Shown here piece by piece: positions 8,401-16,523 of a DNA stretch of 64,000 nt; positions within the stretch are counted from its first letter, which is position 1; every line of letters starts with the position of its first letter. The DNA is from Cytophagales bacterium (GTDB lineage: Bacteria; Bacteroidota; Bacteroidia; Cytophagales; Bernardetiaceae). A program made the position numbers and the translations under genes. Where the stretch lies: positions 62,001-126,000 of the forward strand of contig JAAFJX010000002.1 of the NCBI GenBank assembly GCA_013299045.1, read 5' to 3'. Below the pieces are notes generated by a model, which searched no databases, was not told the origin of the DNA, and saw only the letters and a list, made by a program, of their open reading frames with translations.

Positions 8401-10177
8401 TAATCTGATTCCAAATTCTGTACTCTTGTGCGTAGGGGGCGCTGATGGGGGCTACGCGCACCGGCACTGGCTTGCCGTCCTTTCCTGTTTGGGTTTCAAA
8501 CCGGCAGGTGCTGATGCTGTTCGTCTGGGATTTGAGCGGGCGCTGGTAATAAATGATGTGCTTTTCGAGGAGGTGGCGCAGGGTATCATCAGGGCTTTGG
8601 GTTTTATGTAAGTACTTTTTTACCTCATCTTTGTAGGTCTTCCCCTTTTTAATGACCTCTATTTTGTGGCCGTCCTTGCCTTTTATGGTTTGCTTATCGC
8701 CTTCGCCATCGTTTTGGTAGAGGCGGTCTAGTAGGCCTAAAATCTCTTGCTCTTGCACCAGCCCCTTGTGTAGCTCTGCTTGCTTGCTCATAATGGCCTG
8801 AAGCTCTCGGATGTAGAATTTGCGCAGGATTATCTGGTCGCGTGTGGAGTAGATAGTGCCCGCAAAAGCGCTTTGTTGTTCTATGCCATCAAGCATTTTT
8901 TGAAGGTGTAGGCTCGCAACTTCTATGGGCTTTTGGGTGCGTGGGTCTAGGTTTTTTTCCAGCTCTTCTTTAACCTTTTCCTTGTTCTTGGCCCATTCGT
9001 TGAGCTTAGCGCGTTTAAAGGTTCTGGTGGTTTCGCCTTTGGCATCGGTGCTTTCGGTTATTTCTAGGAAGCAGGCTTTGCCTTCTTCCAGAAGGTTTTT
9101 TGCTGCCCCGTTATTTTCTAAAGTAAAATACATATCACCGTCCATGGTCTTATCTTCCACCACAAGCCTTAGACGATAAACCTTGAACTTTTTGCCTTTT
9201 ATTTCTGTCTCCTCAGCGTATTTGATAAACTTAACTTCTGCACGCGCCAACGTAACAGTCTTATGGGCTTTAGGCAGATGGTATTTAGAAGTTTTGCCCG
9301 ACTTTTCAATAGAGAGGAAAACTGTTTTTTCTTTAAACAATGGTTGGTGCTCTTGGCTGACGTTCACCACAAATTCTTCCTCTGTGTCTGGGTCTTTGAG
9401 CGTATGTTTTTTTCCCTCAATGCGCAGAACTTCGTAGTCTTTGTAATCAGAGTTATCCTCCTCTGCTTCCTGTTGCTTGGCACTCCCCTGATTTTTATCT
9501 TTGTCGTCTTCGTTGTTGGTTTTTCGTGAACTTTTAAAGCCTCTGCGCTGGTTGAGGTGGTAGAGGACAAGGGCGATTTCTTCTAGCTCAAGGCGTTCTG
9601 TAACTCCCAGATGCCTCAGGTAATAAACCAGTAGTTCTTCGTTCCAAAAGTCCTCTTTGCTGCCTAACTTCTCTGCAAATTCTTGGATAAACTGCTTTTG
9701 GCGTTTTTCTACTTGTGTTTTGGTAAGGACAGCCCGCACAAAACTCGCATTTTTGCTTTGCGCTTCTGGCCAGCCGTTTACCTGGGCTATTTGGCGCAGT
9801 GAGTCCTGCATAAAAAAAGGATTGACTCTTCGGTACTGGTGGGCCTGGCGGCTTTCTAGGCTCGGGAAGTTGATATTAAGCCAGCCCAAATGCTTGAGCG
9901 TGGTTATGAGGCGCTCGCGGCGTGCTTTGTAGCGCTGCAAGAGTCGGCGTGAACCGCGTTTGCTAGTACGCTCTCTACACGCACTAACAGACTGGCCTTT
10001 ATTGTAAGCGTTCAGTACATCGTCAGTGGTAGGAATCACACGGACTCCTATGGCTTCGTGGCCCTTTGGGTTTTTGACGAAGCCGCCAAACTCGCCATCG
10101 TCGCTGCGTTCCACCATCGCATAGCCAATAGAGGCGGTGCCGAGGTCTAATCCTAAAATTTTTTTAAAATTTGTCAT
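5408..10177 (-). CDS. cas9: CRISPR-associated endonuclease Cas9, large type II-C form
   Basis: RNA-guided DNA endonuclease, 1589 aa, well above the 1000-1100 aa common in type II-C but in keeping with large Bacteroidota forms. RuvC-I is ILGLDLGTASIGYAM with catalytic Asp11. An Arg-rich bridge helix (RRLLQRYKARRERL) follows near residue 80. RuvC-II is EIRIELAREM near residue 867. The HNH core is QVDHIIPRARFF near 946 with NKVLVFTEENKAKSD after it, and RuvC-III is LDHRHHALDALVIA near 1125. All catalytic residues look intact. A charged low-complexity stretch (EEDNSDYKDY, about residues 240-250) and a long Lys/Glu-rich segment after RuvC-III account for part of the extra size. The start ATG lies 8 bp from the -33 box of the divergent tracrRNA promoter. 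Confidence 0.98.
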   Translation of the reverse strand: MTNFKKILGLDLGTASIGYAMVERSDDGEFGGFVKNPKGHEAIGVRVIPTTDDVLNAYNKGQSVSACRERTSKRGSRRLLQRYKARRERLITTLKHLGWLNINFPSLESRQAHQYRRVNPFFMQDSLRQIAQVNGWPEAQSKNASFVRAVLTKTQVEKRQKQFIQEFAEKLGSKEDFWNEELLVYYLRHLGVTERLELEEIALVLYHLNQRRGFKSSRKTNNEDDKDKNQGSAKQQEAEEDNSDYKDYEVLRIEGKKHTLKDPDTEEEFVVNVSQEHQPLFKEKTVFLSIEKSGKTSKYHLPKAHKTVTLARAEVKFIKYAEETEIKGKKFKVYRLRLVVEDKTMDGDMYFTLENNGAAKNLLEEGKACFLEITESTDAKGETTRTFKRAKLNEWAKNKEKVKEELEKNLDPRTQKPIEVASLHLQKMLDGIEQQSAFAGTIYSTRDQIILRKFYIRELQAIMSKQAELHKGLVQEQEILGLLDRLYQNDGEGDKQTIKGKDGHKIEVIKKGKTYKDEVKKYLHKTQSPDDTLRHLLEKHIIYYQRPLKSQTNSISTCRFETQTGKDGKPVPVRVAPISAPYAQEYRIWNQINSLMYAEEDETKKERPLSPTDKAKLFEMLCNSKEVGVGSLAKKLWGKNPAKVEFNKKNDIKLKGHDTRCDLKNVLKKAQSDQDRMRLEEILANAQQFELLWHLLYSIEADLEAEPIRNPIVKTLQKRFGFSEAGAVLLSKVQFKNDYSALSKRAILKILPLMRSGCYFDAQKLPNKAHDLLQSIKNGLEMPDIDPKTYKTLHSANLEGGWLYHMAASLLYGSHSREENLTHFSEPAEIKAMRQHSLRNPVVEKVVNEVLLLVKELWENFGRPDEIRIELAREMRMNAQEREQMTRYIGAREKANKQAAANTGLTNPSKNDVLRYQLWDKAGEKCVYSGKKIRKEDVFNHNITQVDHIIPRARFFDDSAANKVLVFTEENKAKSDKTAYDYMKSKGPEALESYKKDIACFKDQKQKYKHLLMRAEDIPDDFINRQLKETQYITKKAKELLRAVVPEGGQVWVTSGGVTDYLRHIWGLDTLMQELLRPRYEAMQEKSKEALKGQKLIFDKETLDKETGEIQTQEVFLNFSKRLDHRHHALDALVIACTTQGHVQLLNNKNKVYGQNPQMHAGELTKVELLSPEALEKMTAAGIPEGGERNLTHKLILQWAEKQREAEKMSAEAGRKHKKGGPTRFAEPFKNTRKLAQNALENIVVSVKSKKEMRGKLHDELPLGEVWVNEKVKIAELFKLIVKPDAYQKIPTPLAWLEAKLRERLAECQNNLKKAQKSLQEKPIRKANGQEIEEVTLLKAYLVKRRKIESLSEKQIEDILDEKLKTAIKEELLGGIIPNPKQLKEMLSEQNITAFNELRKAEGLPPATHVRTKASPLNADTQETNKKLANKKYATKGNNFCFVVGVNLDKNGNKKRVFGAVPLADALESGLEPEAAFLTENQATLAFKLVQNDVVYVPYEGQNMREVDFRNASSRLFRIKKFTGPQIFLEPLNMSSALKFDVNDEISTNGIEIVDKGSKAAKNYFYKLKTNRLGHIEGYWNDEGVFVKV

Positions 10178-10185
10178 GCTTTTTA

Positions 10186-10215
10186 TTGTTTATTCCAAAA
10201 TATTAACTACTTTTG
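10186..10215 (+). promoter_or_regulatory. tracrRNA promoter
   Basis: TTG at 10186-10188 and TACTTTTG at 10208-10215 are 19 nt apart, matching the Bacteroidota promoter pattern. Expected start is around 10220, just before the anti-repeat. It lies directly upstream of cas9 and reads away from it. Confidence 0.75.
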
Positions 10216-10219
10216 CATC

Positions 10220-10313
10220 AAATCTCTTTTGAAATCAATTCACACTAAGGATTATTCCGTTTAGTGTTTTCTCTCTGGAGCGTATCTCATTCGGGCTACG
10301 CTTCATTGTTTTT
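10220..10313 (+). ncRNA. tracrRNA for the type II-C system
   Basis: The anti-repeat AAATCTCTTTTGAAATCAAT plus TCACAC (10220-10245) pairs with the 5' half of the CRISPR repeat, with G-U pairs and one internal bulge. It is followed by a hairpin CACTAAGGA-TTAT-TCC-TTTAGTG (10241-10266) and then AGCGTA...TACGCT (10280-10305) closing on ATTGTTTTTT, a terminator. This is the usual tracrRNA plan: anti-repeat, nexus-like stem, terminal stem, U-tract. Length is about 90-95 nt. The bulge should be where the Cas9-bound duplex is distorted before RNase III processing. Not exactly complementary to the array, so it evolves separately from the repeat. Confidence 0.85.
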
Positions 10314-10432
10314 TAAGGTTTGACCACAACGACACTTTTTGCTTCGCTTCAAATTTAAAAACTTTTTTTAAATAAAGCCAATACTAATCTCAGTATTCTA
10401 AGCCGTATTTTAGAGCCACAACAATGGTAACC

Positions 10433-10708
10433 GTTGCACAACTACGACAAAAATTCAAAAACCAAGAATTTTAAAAAATTTCGAGGGCTTAATATTGCGC
10501 TATTGAGGGCATTAAATTGTTGTTTTGCTGAAAAAACAAATATAACAGGGTCAATAGATTCCTGACCTTCTGTTCCGTAATAATGAGCAGTTTCTCTATA
10601 AATAAACTGTAAATCAAGTACTTGTGCTAATTTGCGATAAAAATTATCTTTGGCATTTTTTTGCAGAATGAAATTAGTTTTGTATTTTTGAAAAGCAAGT
10701 TGTGCAAC
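10433..10708 (-). mobile_element. Miniature element B, copy 1 (IS1182-derived, non-autonomous)
   Basis: 276 bp bounded by GTTGCACAACT and its inverse AGTTGTGCAAC. Reading from the right end on the minus strand, it encodes about 60 residues that look like the start of an IS1182/DUF772 transposase (NFYRKLAQVLDLQFIYRE, then YYGTEGQESIDPV). The frame then runs straight into 3'-end sequence, so the catalytic core is deleted. It must be moved in trans. Four other copies lie at 14261, 16247, 41013 (truncated) and 44612. Every complete copy is preceded by GTAACC and each is followed by AAGC. Confidence 0.8.
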
Positions 10709-10802
10709 AAGCACATAGGCTTGGCGAAAGCGGGGCAAAAGTGCTAAATTTAGGCTTTTGTGCTAAGATTTCCCCGACTTCGCCAAGCCTTTTCCGTTAG
10801 GT
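10702..10802 (+). other. attC-like recombination site 1
   Basis: Structure in order: GTGCAAC (last 7 bp of element B), then arm AGGCTTGGCGAA-AG-CGGGG (10717-10735), a 35-bp centre that is itself partly palindromic, arm CCCCGACTTCGCCAAGCCT (10772-10790), and GTTAGGT (10796-10802). GTTAGGT fits the integron core GTTRRRY. Long imperfect arms with unpaired bases and outer AAC...GTT triplets are the hallmark of attC. No integron integrase gene lies in the window, so this could be an integrase-less cassette array. The left core matches RYYYAAC at six of seven positions. Confidence 0.55.
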
Positions 10803-10997
10803 GCAACCCTAAAAGACGACACAACCGACATCAAATGAACAATAAAACGACAGACAAAATGTCAACGCTTCGCAAAATAAAAAGAGCTGCAACCCAACAC
10901 ACAAACCAACGCTTGCACCACATTTTATTTTGCCCTACCGCACCCCAAGCCTACCAATTACCCGACTTTGGGTAAAATGACAATTTGACGGGCATTA

Positions 10998-11029
10998 TTG
11001 ACAATAACTGATTTTAAAAATTATCTTTG
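10998..11029 (+). promoter_or_regulatory. Promoter inside the cassette, upstream of the methyltransferase
   Basis: TTG (10998-11000) and TATCTTTG (11022-11029), 21 nt apart, fit the Bacteroidota promoter. The start codon follows at 11058. The cassette therefore carries its own promoter and does not need one from an integron platform. Confidence 0.7.
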
Positions 11030-11057
11030 CGACCTAAATAAATAAGAGAAAAGACGA

Positions 11058-13211
11058 ATGAATTTAATAGACACGGGAATAGAAAAAGGACTTATTCGGT
11101 TTGACGAAGACCGAAACTTTATAACATACATTCACCAAAATAAAAAACGGAATCACAACAATCCCGAAGAGAAAGTGCAAGCCGAAACTTTCTTGACTTT
11201 GGTTTTGATTTACGGCTATCCTGAAAGAAGAATTAAGCAATTTGTTTCAGTACAAATGGGTGCAGATACAAAAGAAGCTGACATTATTGTATATGCTGAT
11301 GATGACTGTCATGAAACATATATTTTAGTTGAGTGCAAAAAAGAAGATTTAACCGACCAGCAATTTAACATTGCGGTTGACCAAGCATATAGTTATGCAG
11401 TTGCAGAAGGTGCAAAATATGTTTGGACGACTTCACGCATCAAAAATCAGTATTACGAAGTTCCCGACAAGAAGCCGAAAAGCAGAATTGAAATTCCCGA
11501 CATTCCGCAATTTGGTATCAACAAACTTGCACCTTACAAATATGTGAAAGGTGGCATTTCGCAAACCGACACAGACGACATAAACATAGTTTCTGAACCC
11601 GACCCGAATGTAAAGCAGAAGTTTTTTGAATTACAAGTTGTAAGCGAAAGCGAACTGACAAAGATTTTCATTCAATCGCATCAAGCACTTTGGGGCGGTG
11701 GACAGCGTAATCCAAGCGTAGCCTTTGACGAATTGGATAAACTCATTTTCTGCAAAATTTGGGACGAGAAACATCCAAGAAAAACAGGCGAACCTTACGA
11801 CTTTCAAATTTTCCGTGATGAAGACCCGGAAGATTTGCTAAAACGCATCAAGAAAATTTATGCAGTTGGCGAAAAAGAAGCCCCCGAAGTTTTCAAAGAC
11901 GGCATCACCCTTACCGCACAAGAAACGCTGACCATTGTAAAATACTTTCAGCGTATCAACCTCAATAAAACTGACCTTGACAGCAAAGGCAAAGCCTTTG
12001 AGACGTTTATGGGCAGTTATTTCAGGGGCGATTTCGGACAATATTTTACACCAAGACCCATTGTAAAATTCATTGTGGACAGTTTGCCAATTACGCACAA
12101 ATCAAGAGTGCTTGACACCAGTTGCGGAAGTGGTGGCTTTTTGCTTTACGCTTTGGACAAAGTGAGAGAACAAGCCAACGAATTTTACGACCCCATCAAA
12201 GACGAGAAAGACCATTACAAATATTGGCACGACTTCGCAGAGAAAAACCTCTTTGGCATTGAGATAAACGACCAAATTGCCCGAACCGCCAAGATGAATA
12301 TGATTATTCACGATGACGGACACACCAAGGTAATTGCATCAGACGGACTTTTAAGCGATACCGAAATGCAAGCCAAATCGGGCAACAAAGAGTTTAAATA
12401 CAATTCGTTTGACTTCATTATTACCAATCCACCTTTCGGAAGCAGCATTAAGCAAACCGAAAAGGCATATATGCACCAATACAATTTGGCAATTAAAGAA
12501 GTGGATTGGCTGAATACAACCGCAAGTGGCAAAGCCACTTTGCGTGATAGCCAAAGCACCGAAGTTTTGTTTTTAGAACAATGCCACAAGTTTTTGACTG
12601 AACACGGTTATTTGGCATTAGTAATTCCAGACGGCATTCTAACCAACAGCAGTTTGCAATATGTGCGAGACAACATTGAAGAAATGTATCGCATTGTTGC
12701 CGTTGTTTCTATGCCTCAAACAGCTTTTAGTGCCACAGGTGCAGGTGTGAAAAGTTCTGTTTTGTTTTTGCGTAAACACAAAACCAAGCAAACCGAAAAA
12801 ATAAGCAATCAAAAAGCAAAACTGAAAGAACAGGTAAAAACCGACAACAACTATATGGCTACCGTTGAGAAATGGGAAAAGGAAAAAGCAGAAGCCATAA
12901 AGAAATTGGAAGCAGACGCAAAAGCCAAAAACCCGAAGGCATCAAAAACCGAAATCAACGAAATCATAAAAATCCTAAAAATCACAGTTCAGACTTCTTT
13001 TACAGACAAAGTGAATTTGCTGAAAGAAGAATTGACCGAAAAATACTTTTTGGCAAAACAAACTGTATTGGACGATTACCCCATTTTTATGGTAATAGCC
13101 GAAGATATTGGCTATGATGCTACAGGCAGAAGCACCAACAACAACGAGTTGATTGAAATAAGCAAAGAGTTATCCAAGTTTATTGCTCACATTAACAAGA
13201 CCGAAAAATAG
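11058..13211 (+). CDS. Fused type I R-subunit N-terminal nuclease-like domain and HsdM-type N6-adenine methyltransferase
   Basis: 717 aa. Residues about 30-150 resemble the N-terminal nuclease domain of type I restriction subunits (HSDR_N_2): acidic strand DIIVYADD and the PD-ExK end TYILVECKKED. Residues about 200-600 are an HsdM adenine methyltransferase with helical N-lobe, SAM motif VLDTSCGSGGFLLYALD near 351 and catalytic ITNPPFGS near 457. A Lys/Glu-rich coiled coil and the GYDATGR segment usual near HsdM C-termini end the protein, so it is not obviously truncated. A specificity (HsdS) gene is expected next but is absent; a RhuM gene follows 2 bp after the stop. Function may be methylation-linked defence with recognition supplied elsewhere, or a degenerate system. 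Confidence 0.85.
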   Translation: MNLIDTGIEKGLIRFDEDRNFITYIHQNKKRNHNNPEEKVQAETFLTLVLIYGYPERRIKQFVSVQMGADTKEADIIVYADDDCHETYILVECKKEDLTDQQFNIAVDQAYSYAVAEGAKYVWTTSRIKNQYYEVPDKKPKSRIEIPDIPQFGINKLAPYKYVKGGISQTDTDDINIVSEPDPNVKQKFFELQVVSESELTKIFIQSHQALWGGGQRNPSVAFDELDKLIFCKIWDEKHPRKTGEPYDFQIFRDEDPEDLLKRIKKIYAVGEKEAPEVFKDGITLTAQETLTIVKYFQRINLNKTDLDSKGKAFETFMGSYFRGDFGQYFTPRPIVKFIVDSLPITHKSRVLDTSCGSGGFLLYALDKVREQANEFYDPIKDEKDHYKYWHDFAEKNLFGIEINDQIARTAKMNMIIHDDGHTKVIASDGLLSDTEMQAKSGNKEFKYNSFDFIITNPPFGSSIKQTEKAYMHQYNLAIKEVDWLNTTASGKATLRDSQSTEVLFLEQCHKFLTEHGYLALVIPDGILTNSSLQYVRDNIEEMYRIVAVVSMPQTAFSATGAGVKSSVLFLRKHKTKQTEKISNQKAKLKEQVKTDNNYMATVEKWEKEKAEAIKKLEADAKAKNPKASKTEINEIIKILKITVQTSFTDKVNLLKEELTEKYFLAKQTVLDDYPIFMVIAEDIGYDATGRSTNNNELIEISKELSKFIAHINKTEK

Positions 13212-13213
13212 TA

Positions 13214-14221
13214 ATGAAAGACACCCAAATCATTATCTACAATACGGCAGACGGCAAGGCGGCTGTATCCTTGTACGCCAAAGACGGTTCGGTGTGGATG
13301 AACCAAAACCAAATAGCGGAACTTTTTGATACCTCTGTCCCAAATATTAGTATGCACATATCTAATATTTTGAAAGAGGCGGAGTTAGATGCCAATTCAG
13401 TTATTAAGGATTACTTAACAACTGCCTCCGATGGCAAGAACTACCAAGTAACTTTTTATAGCTTAGAAATGATTTTAGCGATTGGGTTTAGGGTGCGCAG
13501 CAAGCGCGGAACGCAATTTCGGCAGTGGGCAAACCAAAACTTGAAAGAATACATTGTAAAGGGTTTTGTGATGGACGACGAACGCCTGAAAAACCCCGAC
13601 GGAAGACCTGATTATTTTGATGAACTTTTAGCGCGAATACGAGACATTCGTGCCTCTGAAAAAAGATTTTACCAAAAAGTAAAAGACCTGTTCGCTTTGA
13701 GCAGCGACTACGATGCCACCGATAAGGCTACACAAATGTTTTTTGCAGAAACTCAAAATAAAATACTCTATGCCATTACGGGCAAAACCGCAGCCGAAAT
13801 AATTGTAAAAAGAGCTAATGCTCAAGCACCCAATATGAACCTAACCAGTTGGAAAGGTAATATTGTAAGAAAACAAGACATATATACCGCCAAAAACTAT
13901 TTGACAGAAGACGAACTCGACAGCCTCAACCGATTTGTAACGGTATTCTTAGAAACAGCCGAATTAAGAGCCAAAAACAGGCAAGACCTTACTACCGATT
14001 TTTGGCGACAAAACATTGACAAAATCATTAAACTCAACGACAAAACCGTACTGAAAACCGCAGGCAAAATAAGCCACGCCCAAATGGAAAAAATGGTGGA
14101 AGCCGTTTACCAACAGTTTGACACCAAAAGAAAAGCCGACGAAGCCCAAAAAGCCGACGAGCAGGAAGCGGAAGAACTAAAACAACTGGAAACCAAACTA
14201 AAAGGCAGAAAAAAAGAATGA
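13214..14221 (+). CDS. RhuM family protein
   Basis: 335 aa, recognised as the RhuM (Virulence_RhuM) family: N-terminal IIIYNTADGKAAVSLYAKDG, then SVWMNQNQIAELFDTSVPNI, a helix-turn-helix-like segment (residues about 30-50), ISNILKEAELD, and YSLEMILAIGFRVRSKRGTQ (about 90-110). The C-terminal 60 residues are highly charged and helical. RhuM genes often sit within or beside type I restriction-modification loci, but their biochemical role is not established. It is co-transcribed with the methyltransferase (2-bp gap) and ends the cassette: element B and an attC-like site follow. Confidence 0.85.
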   Translation: MKDTQIIIYNTADGKAAVSLYAKDGSVWMNQNQIAELFDTSVPNISMHISNILKEAELDANSVIKDYLTTASDGKNYQVTFYSLEMILAIGFRVRSKRGTQFRQWANQNLKEYIVKGFVMDDERLKNPDGRPDYFDELLARIRDIRASEKRFYQKVKDLFALSSDYDATDKATQMFFAETQNKILYAITGKTAAEIIVKRANAQAPNMNLTSWKGNIVRKQDIYTAKNYLTEDELDSLNRFVTVFLETAELRAKNRQDLTTDFWRQNIDKIIKLNDKTVLKTAGKISHAQMEKMVEAVYQQFDTKRKADEAQKADEQEAEELKQLETKLKGRKKE

Positions 14222-14260
14222 GCAGCTACACTATTTCACCAACACTCAACAAAAGTAACC

Positions 14261-14536
14261 GTTGCACAACTACGACAAAAATTCAAAAACCAAGAATTTC
14301 AAAAAAATTTCGAGGGCTTAATATTGCGCTCTTGAGGGCATTAGATTGTTGTTTTGCTGAAAAAACAAATACAACAGGGTCAATAGATTCTTGACCTTCT
14401 GTTCCGTATAATGAGCAGTTTCTCTATAAATAAACTGTAAATCAAGTACTTGTGCTAATTTGCGATAAAAATTATCTTTGGCATTTTTTTGCAGAATGAA
14501 ATTAGTTTTGTATTTTTGAAAAGCAAGTTGTGCAAC
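14261..14536 (-). mobile_element. Miniature element B, copy 2
   Basis: 276 bp with the same GTTGCACAACT/AGTTGTGCAAC ends as copy 1. One base is missing relative to the others near 14407 (CCGTATAATG instead of CCGTAATAATG), which shifts the frame of the transposase remnant and confirms that the encoded peptide is not under selection. It sits 39 bp after the RhuM stop codon. ACTCAAC at 14244-14250, a match to RYYYAAC, lies just left of it. Confidence 0.8.
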
Positions 14537-14668
14537 AAGCACATAGGCTTGGCGAAAGCGGCTGGCTAATCTGCATAATTTAGGCGTTTGTGCTTTCTAT
14601 AAACTTTGTGCGTAGGGCAAGGGAAGTGCTATTAAATTCCGCCCTTCGCAAACATTTTTCCGTTATGG
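14530..14668 (+). other. attC-like recombination site 2 (possibly hybrid)
   Basis: The left arm GGCTTGGCGAAAGCGGC matches that of sites 1 and 3, but the right arm CCGCCCTTCGCAAACATT is different and pairs less well with it. The site ends with GTTATGG (14662-14668). It looks like the left half of one site joined to the right half of another, which recombination or cassette loss could produce. The site separates the methyltransferase-RhuM cassette from the serine hydrolase cassette. Confidence 0.45.
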
Positions 14669-14712
14669 GCAACATAAGAGCCATCATCTAAAATATTCAG
14701 AACAAAAGACAA

Positions 14713-16218
14713 ATGATAAAGACTTATTTATTCCCAATCTTCTTTCTAATACAACTACTAACAGTAAGTAAAAATGCTTATTCGCAAAGTACAGCAGACC
14801 TTTTATACAAATTCGAGAATGGATTAACTACCTATTCTCAACTGAAAGACAGTATTCCGAAACTCTATAACATTTATGACAGAATGAAATTGCGTAAAGT
14901 GCCAGCCGTTGCAGTTGCAGTAATAAAAAATGGCAACATTCTATTATCTAAGCAATTTGGATTTGCAAATTTTGAAAGTAAAATTCCGGCGGATAGCACA
15001 ACACTATTTCATTTTGCTTCAATTAGTAAAACTGCAAATGCATTATGTGTTCTGAAATTAGTAGAACAAGGAAGCCTCTCTTTAACTAAAGATTTTAGAG
15101 AATATTTTACAGACGGAAGCTTTAAAGAAAATAAATATTCAAAAGGACAAAAAATTACTATCGCCAATTTATTAAGTCATACTGCTGGTATCATCAGAGA
15201 TGATGGCCCCTCGGGGGACTATACACATAACAAGCCTTTACCAAATATTACACAAATAGTTAAAGGTGAAAAACCTGCTTTAGGAAAAGGTGCATATTGT
15301 ATCAGAAAACCAAATGAAGCCTATGAATATTCAAACCAAGCTATTTGCATTACACAGAAAATATTGGCAGATAATTTTAATACCGATTACAATAGGCTAT
15401 TGACTGACAGTGTTTTTATTCCTTTGCAAATGACCAATAGTAGTTTTGAATTAAAGCTGGATAGCGGGAAACAAAAGAAACTTGCAGAAGGTTATATTTT
15501 TAATTATGAAGCGGTACCTCCTTATGTTTTTCCTTGTCAATCTGAAGGCGGTTTGGTTTCCACTGTTTCTGATGTAGCAAAAATGGTAATCGCTATTCAA
15601 AATGCCTATAATGGCAAAGAAAATAGTTTTTTAAAAAAAGAAACAATTGAAAAGATGTTCACCCCACAATTGGGAGAAATAACTTATGATGGAAATTTAG
15701 ATGTTCCTTATAAAAATGGTTTAGGAGTTATGTTATTTGAAAAAGGTGGAAGACAATACTTTACACATACTGGTAGCATTGATGGTTATACTTCGATATA
15801 TATTGGCAGTTTTGACGGTAAGGACGGTGCTGTTATGATAGTAAACACATCCTATGCAGGAATTATTACCGAGCTAATAAATAGTATAGCTTGTACTTTT
15901 AAGTGGGAAAACTATGTAAGTTACAAGTACAAAGTTGCGACTGTGCCCAATAAAGATTTATGGAAAGATTATATTGGAACATACAAATTACCTACAAAAA
16001 AAGGCGAGTTTATAACATCGATAACAAAAGTAGGTGAGCAATTATTCATTCAAAACAGCAGTGATGGTGAACCCGAACCATTGTATTTTTCATCAGAAAA
16101 TGAAGGTTTTGTTTTATCTCGTAGTTATAGCTTTTCATTTTCCAATAATGGTACAAAACGAGTGCTTATATTAAAAAACAATGGCAGCTTTTCTGGAGAA
16201 TCTGTGAAATTAGACTAG
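14713..16218 (+). CDS. Secreted serine hydrolase of the beta-lactamase/DD-peptidase family
   Basis: 501 aa. Signal peptide MIKTYLFPIFFLIQLLTVSK ending near NAYSQ. The class C beta-lactamase-like fold follows: HFASISKTANAL gives the SxxK motif with the nucleophilic Ser and Lys (near residue 100), YEYSNQA gives the YxN motif (near 205), and HTGSIDGY (near 355) replaces KTG. LLSHTAGI is another conserved block. The C-terminal 90 residues form an added beta domain as in many Bacteroidota members. The substrate could be a peptide, ester or cell-wall fragment; true beta-lactamase activity is not implied. It is a single-gene cassette, low in GC, starting about 50 bp after GTTATGG. Confidence 0.85.
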   Translation: MIKTYLFPIFFLIQLLTVSKNAYSQSTADLLYKFENGLTTYSQLKDSIPKLYNIYDRMKLRKVPAVAVAVIKNGNILLSKQFGFANFESKIPADSTTLFHFASISKTANALCVLKLVEQGSLSLTKDFREYFTDGSFKENKYSKGQKITIANLLSHTAGIIRDDGPSGDYTHNKPLPNITQIVKGEKPALGKGAYCIRKPNEAYEYSNQAICITQKILADNFNTDYNRLLTDSVFIPLQMTNSSFELKLDSGKQKKLAEGYIFNYEAVPPYVFPCQSEGGLVSTVSDVAKMVIAIQNAYNGKENSFLKKETIEKMFTPQLGEITYDGNLDVPYKNGLGVMLFEKGGRQYFTHTGSIDGYTSIYIGSFDGKDGAVMIVNTSYAGIITELINSIACTFKWENYVSYKYKVATVPNKDLWKDYIGTYKLPTKKGEFITSITKVGEQLFIQNSSDGEPEPLYFSSENEGFVLSRSYSFSFSNNGTKRVLILKNNGSFSGESVKLD

Positions 16219-16246
16219 AACAGGGCTGCACATAACATAGGTAACC

Positions 16247-16523
16247 GTTGCACAACTACGACAAAAATTCAAAAACCAAGAATTTCAAAAAAATTTCGAG
16301 GGCTTAATATTGCGCTCTTGAGGGCATTAAATTGTTGTTTTGCTGAAAAAACAAATACAACAGGGTCAATAGATTCCTGACCTTCTGTTCCGTAATAATG
16401 AGCAGTTTCTCTATAAATAAACTGTAAATCAAGTACTTGTGCTAATTTGCGATAAAAATTATCTTTGGCATTTTTTTGCAGAATGAAATTAGTTTTGTAT
16501 TTTTGAAAAGCAAGTTGTGCAAC
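16247..16523 (-). mobile_element. Miniature element B, copy 3
   Basis: 277 bp, same ends as copies 1 and 2. It is preceded by ACATAAC (16230-16236), which is complementary to the GTTATG that opens this same cassette at 14662, as expected for the two ends of one attC. Codes the same truncated transposase N-terminus on the minus strand. Confidence 0.8.

Noticed and set aside
4422-10000. Many plus-strand reading frames of 60-150 codons across cas1 and cas9
   Set aside because: They are antisense shadows of the strongly supported cas genes.
10442-10738. A conserved protein of about 95 residues that appears at five places
   Set aside because: It is the deleted transposase N-terminus of miniature element B. 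One copy is frameshifted and one lacks an end, so it is not a maintained gene.
10760-10975. 71-residue reading frame at the start of the first cassette
   Set aside because: It begins inside the attC-like site and has no domain or supported start; the real gene has its promoter at 10998-11029.
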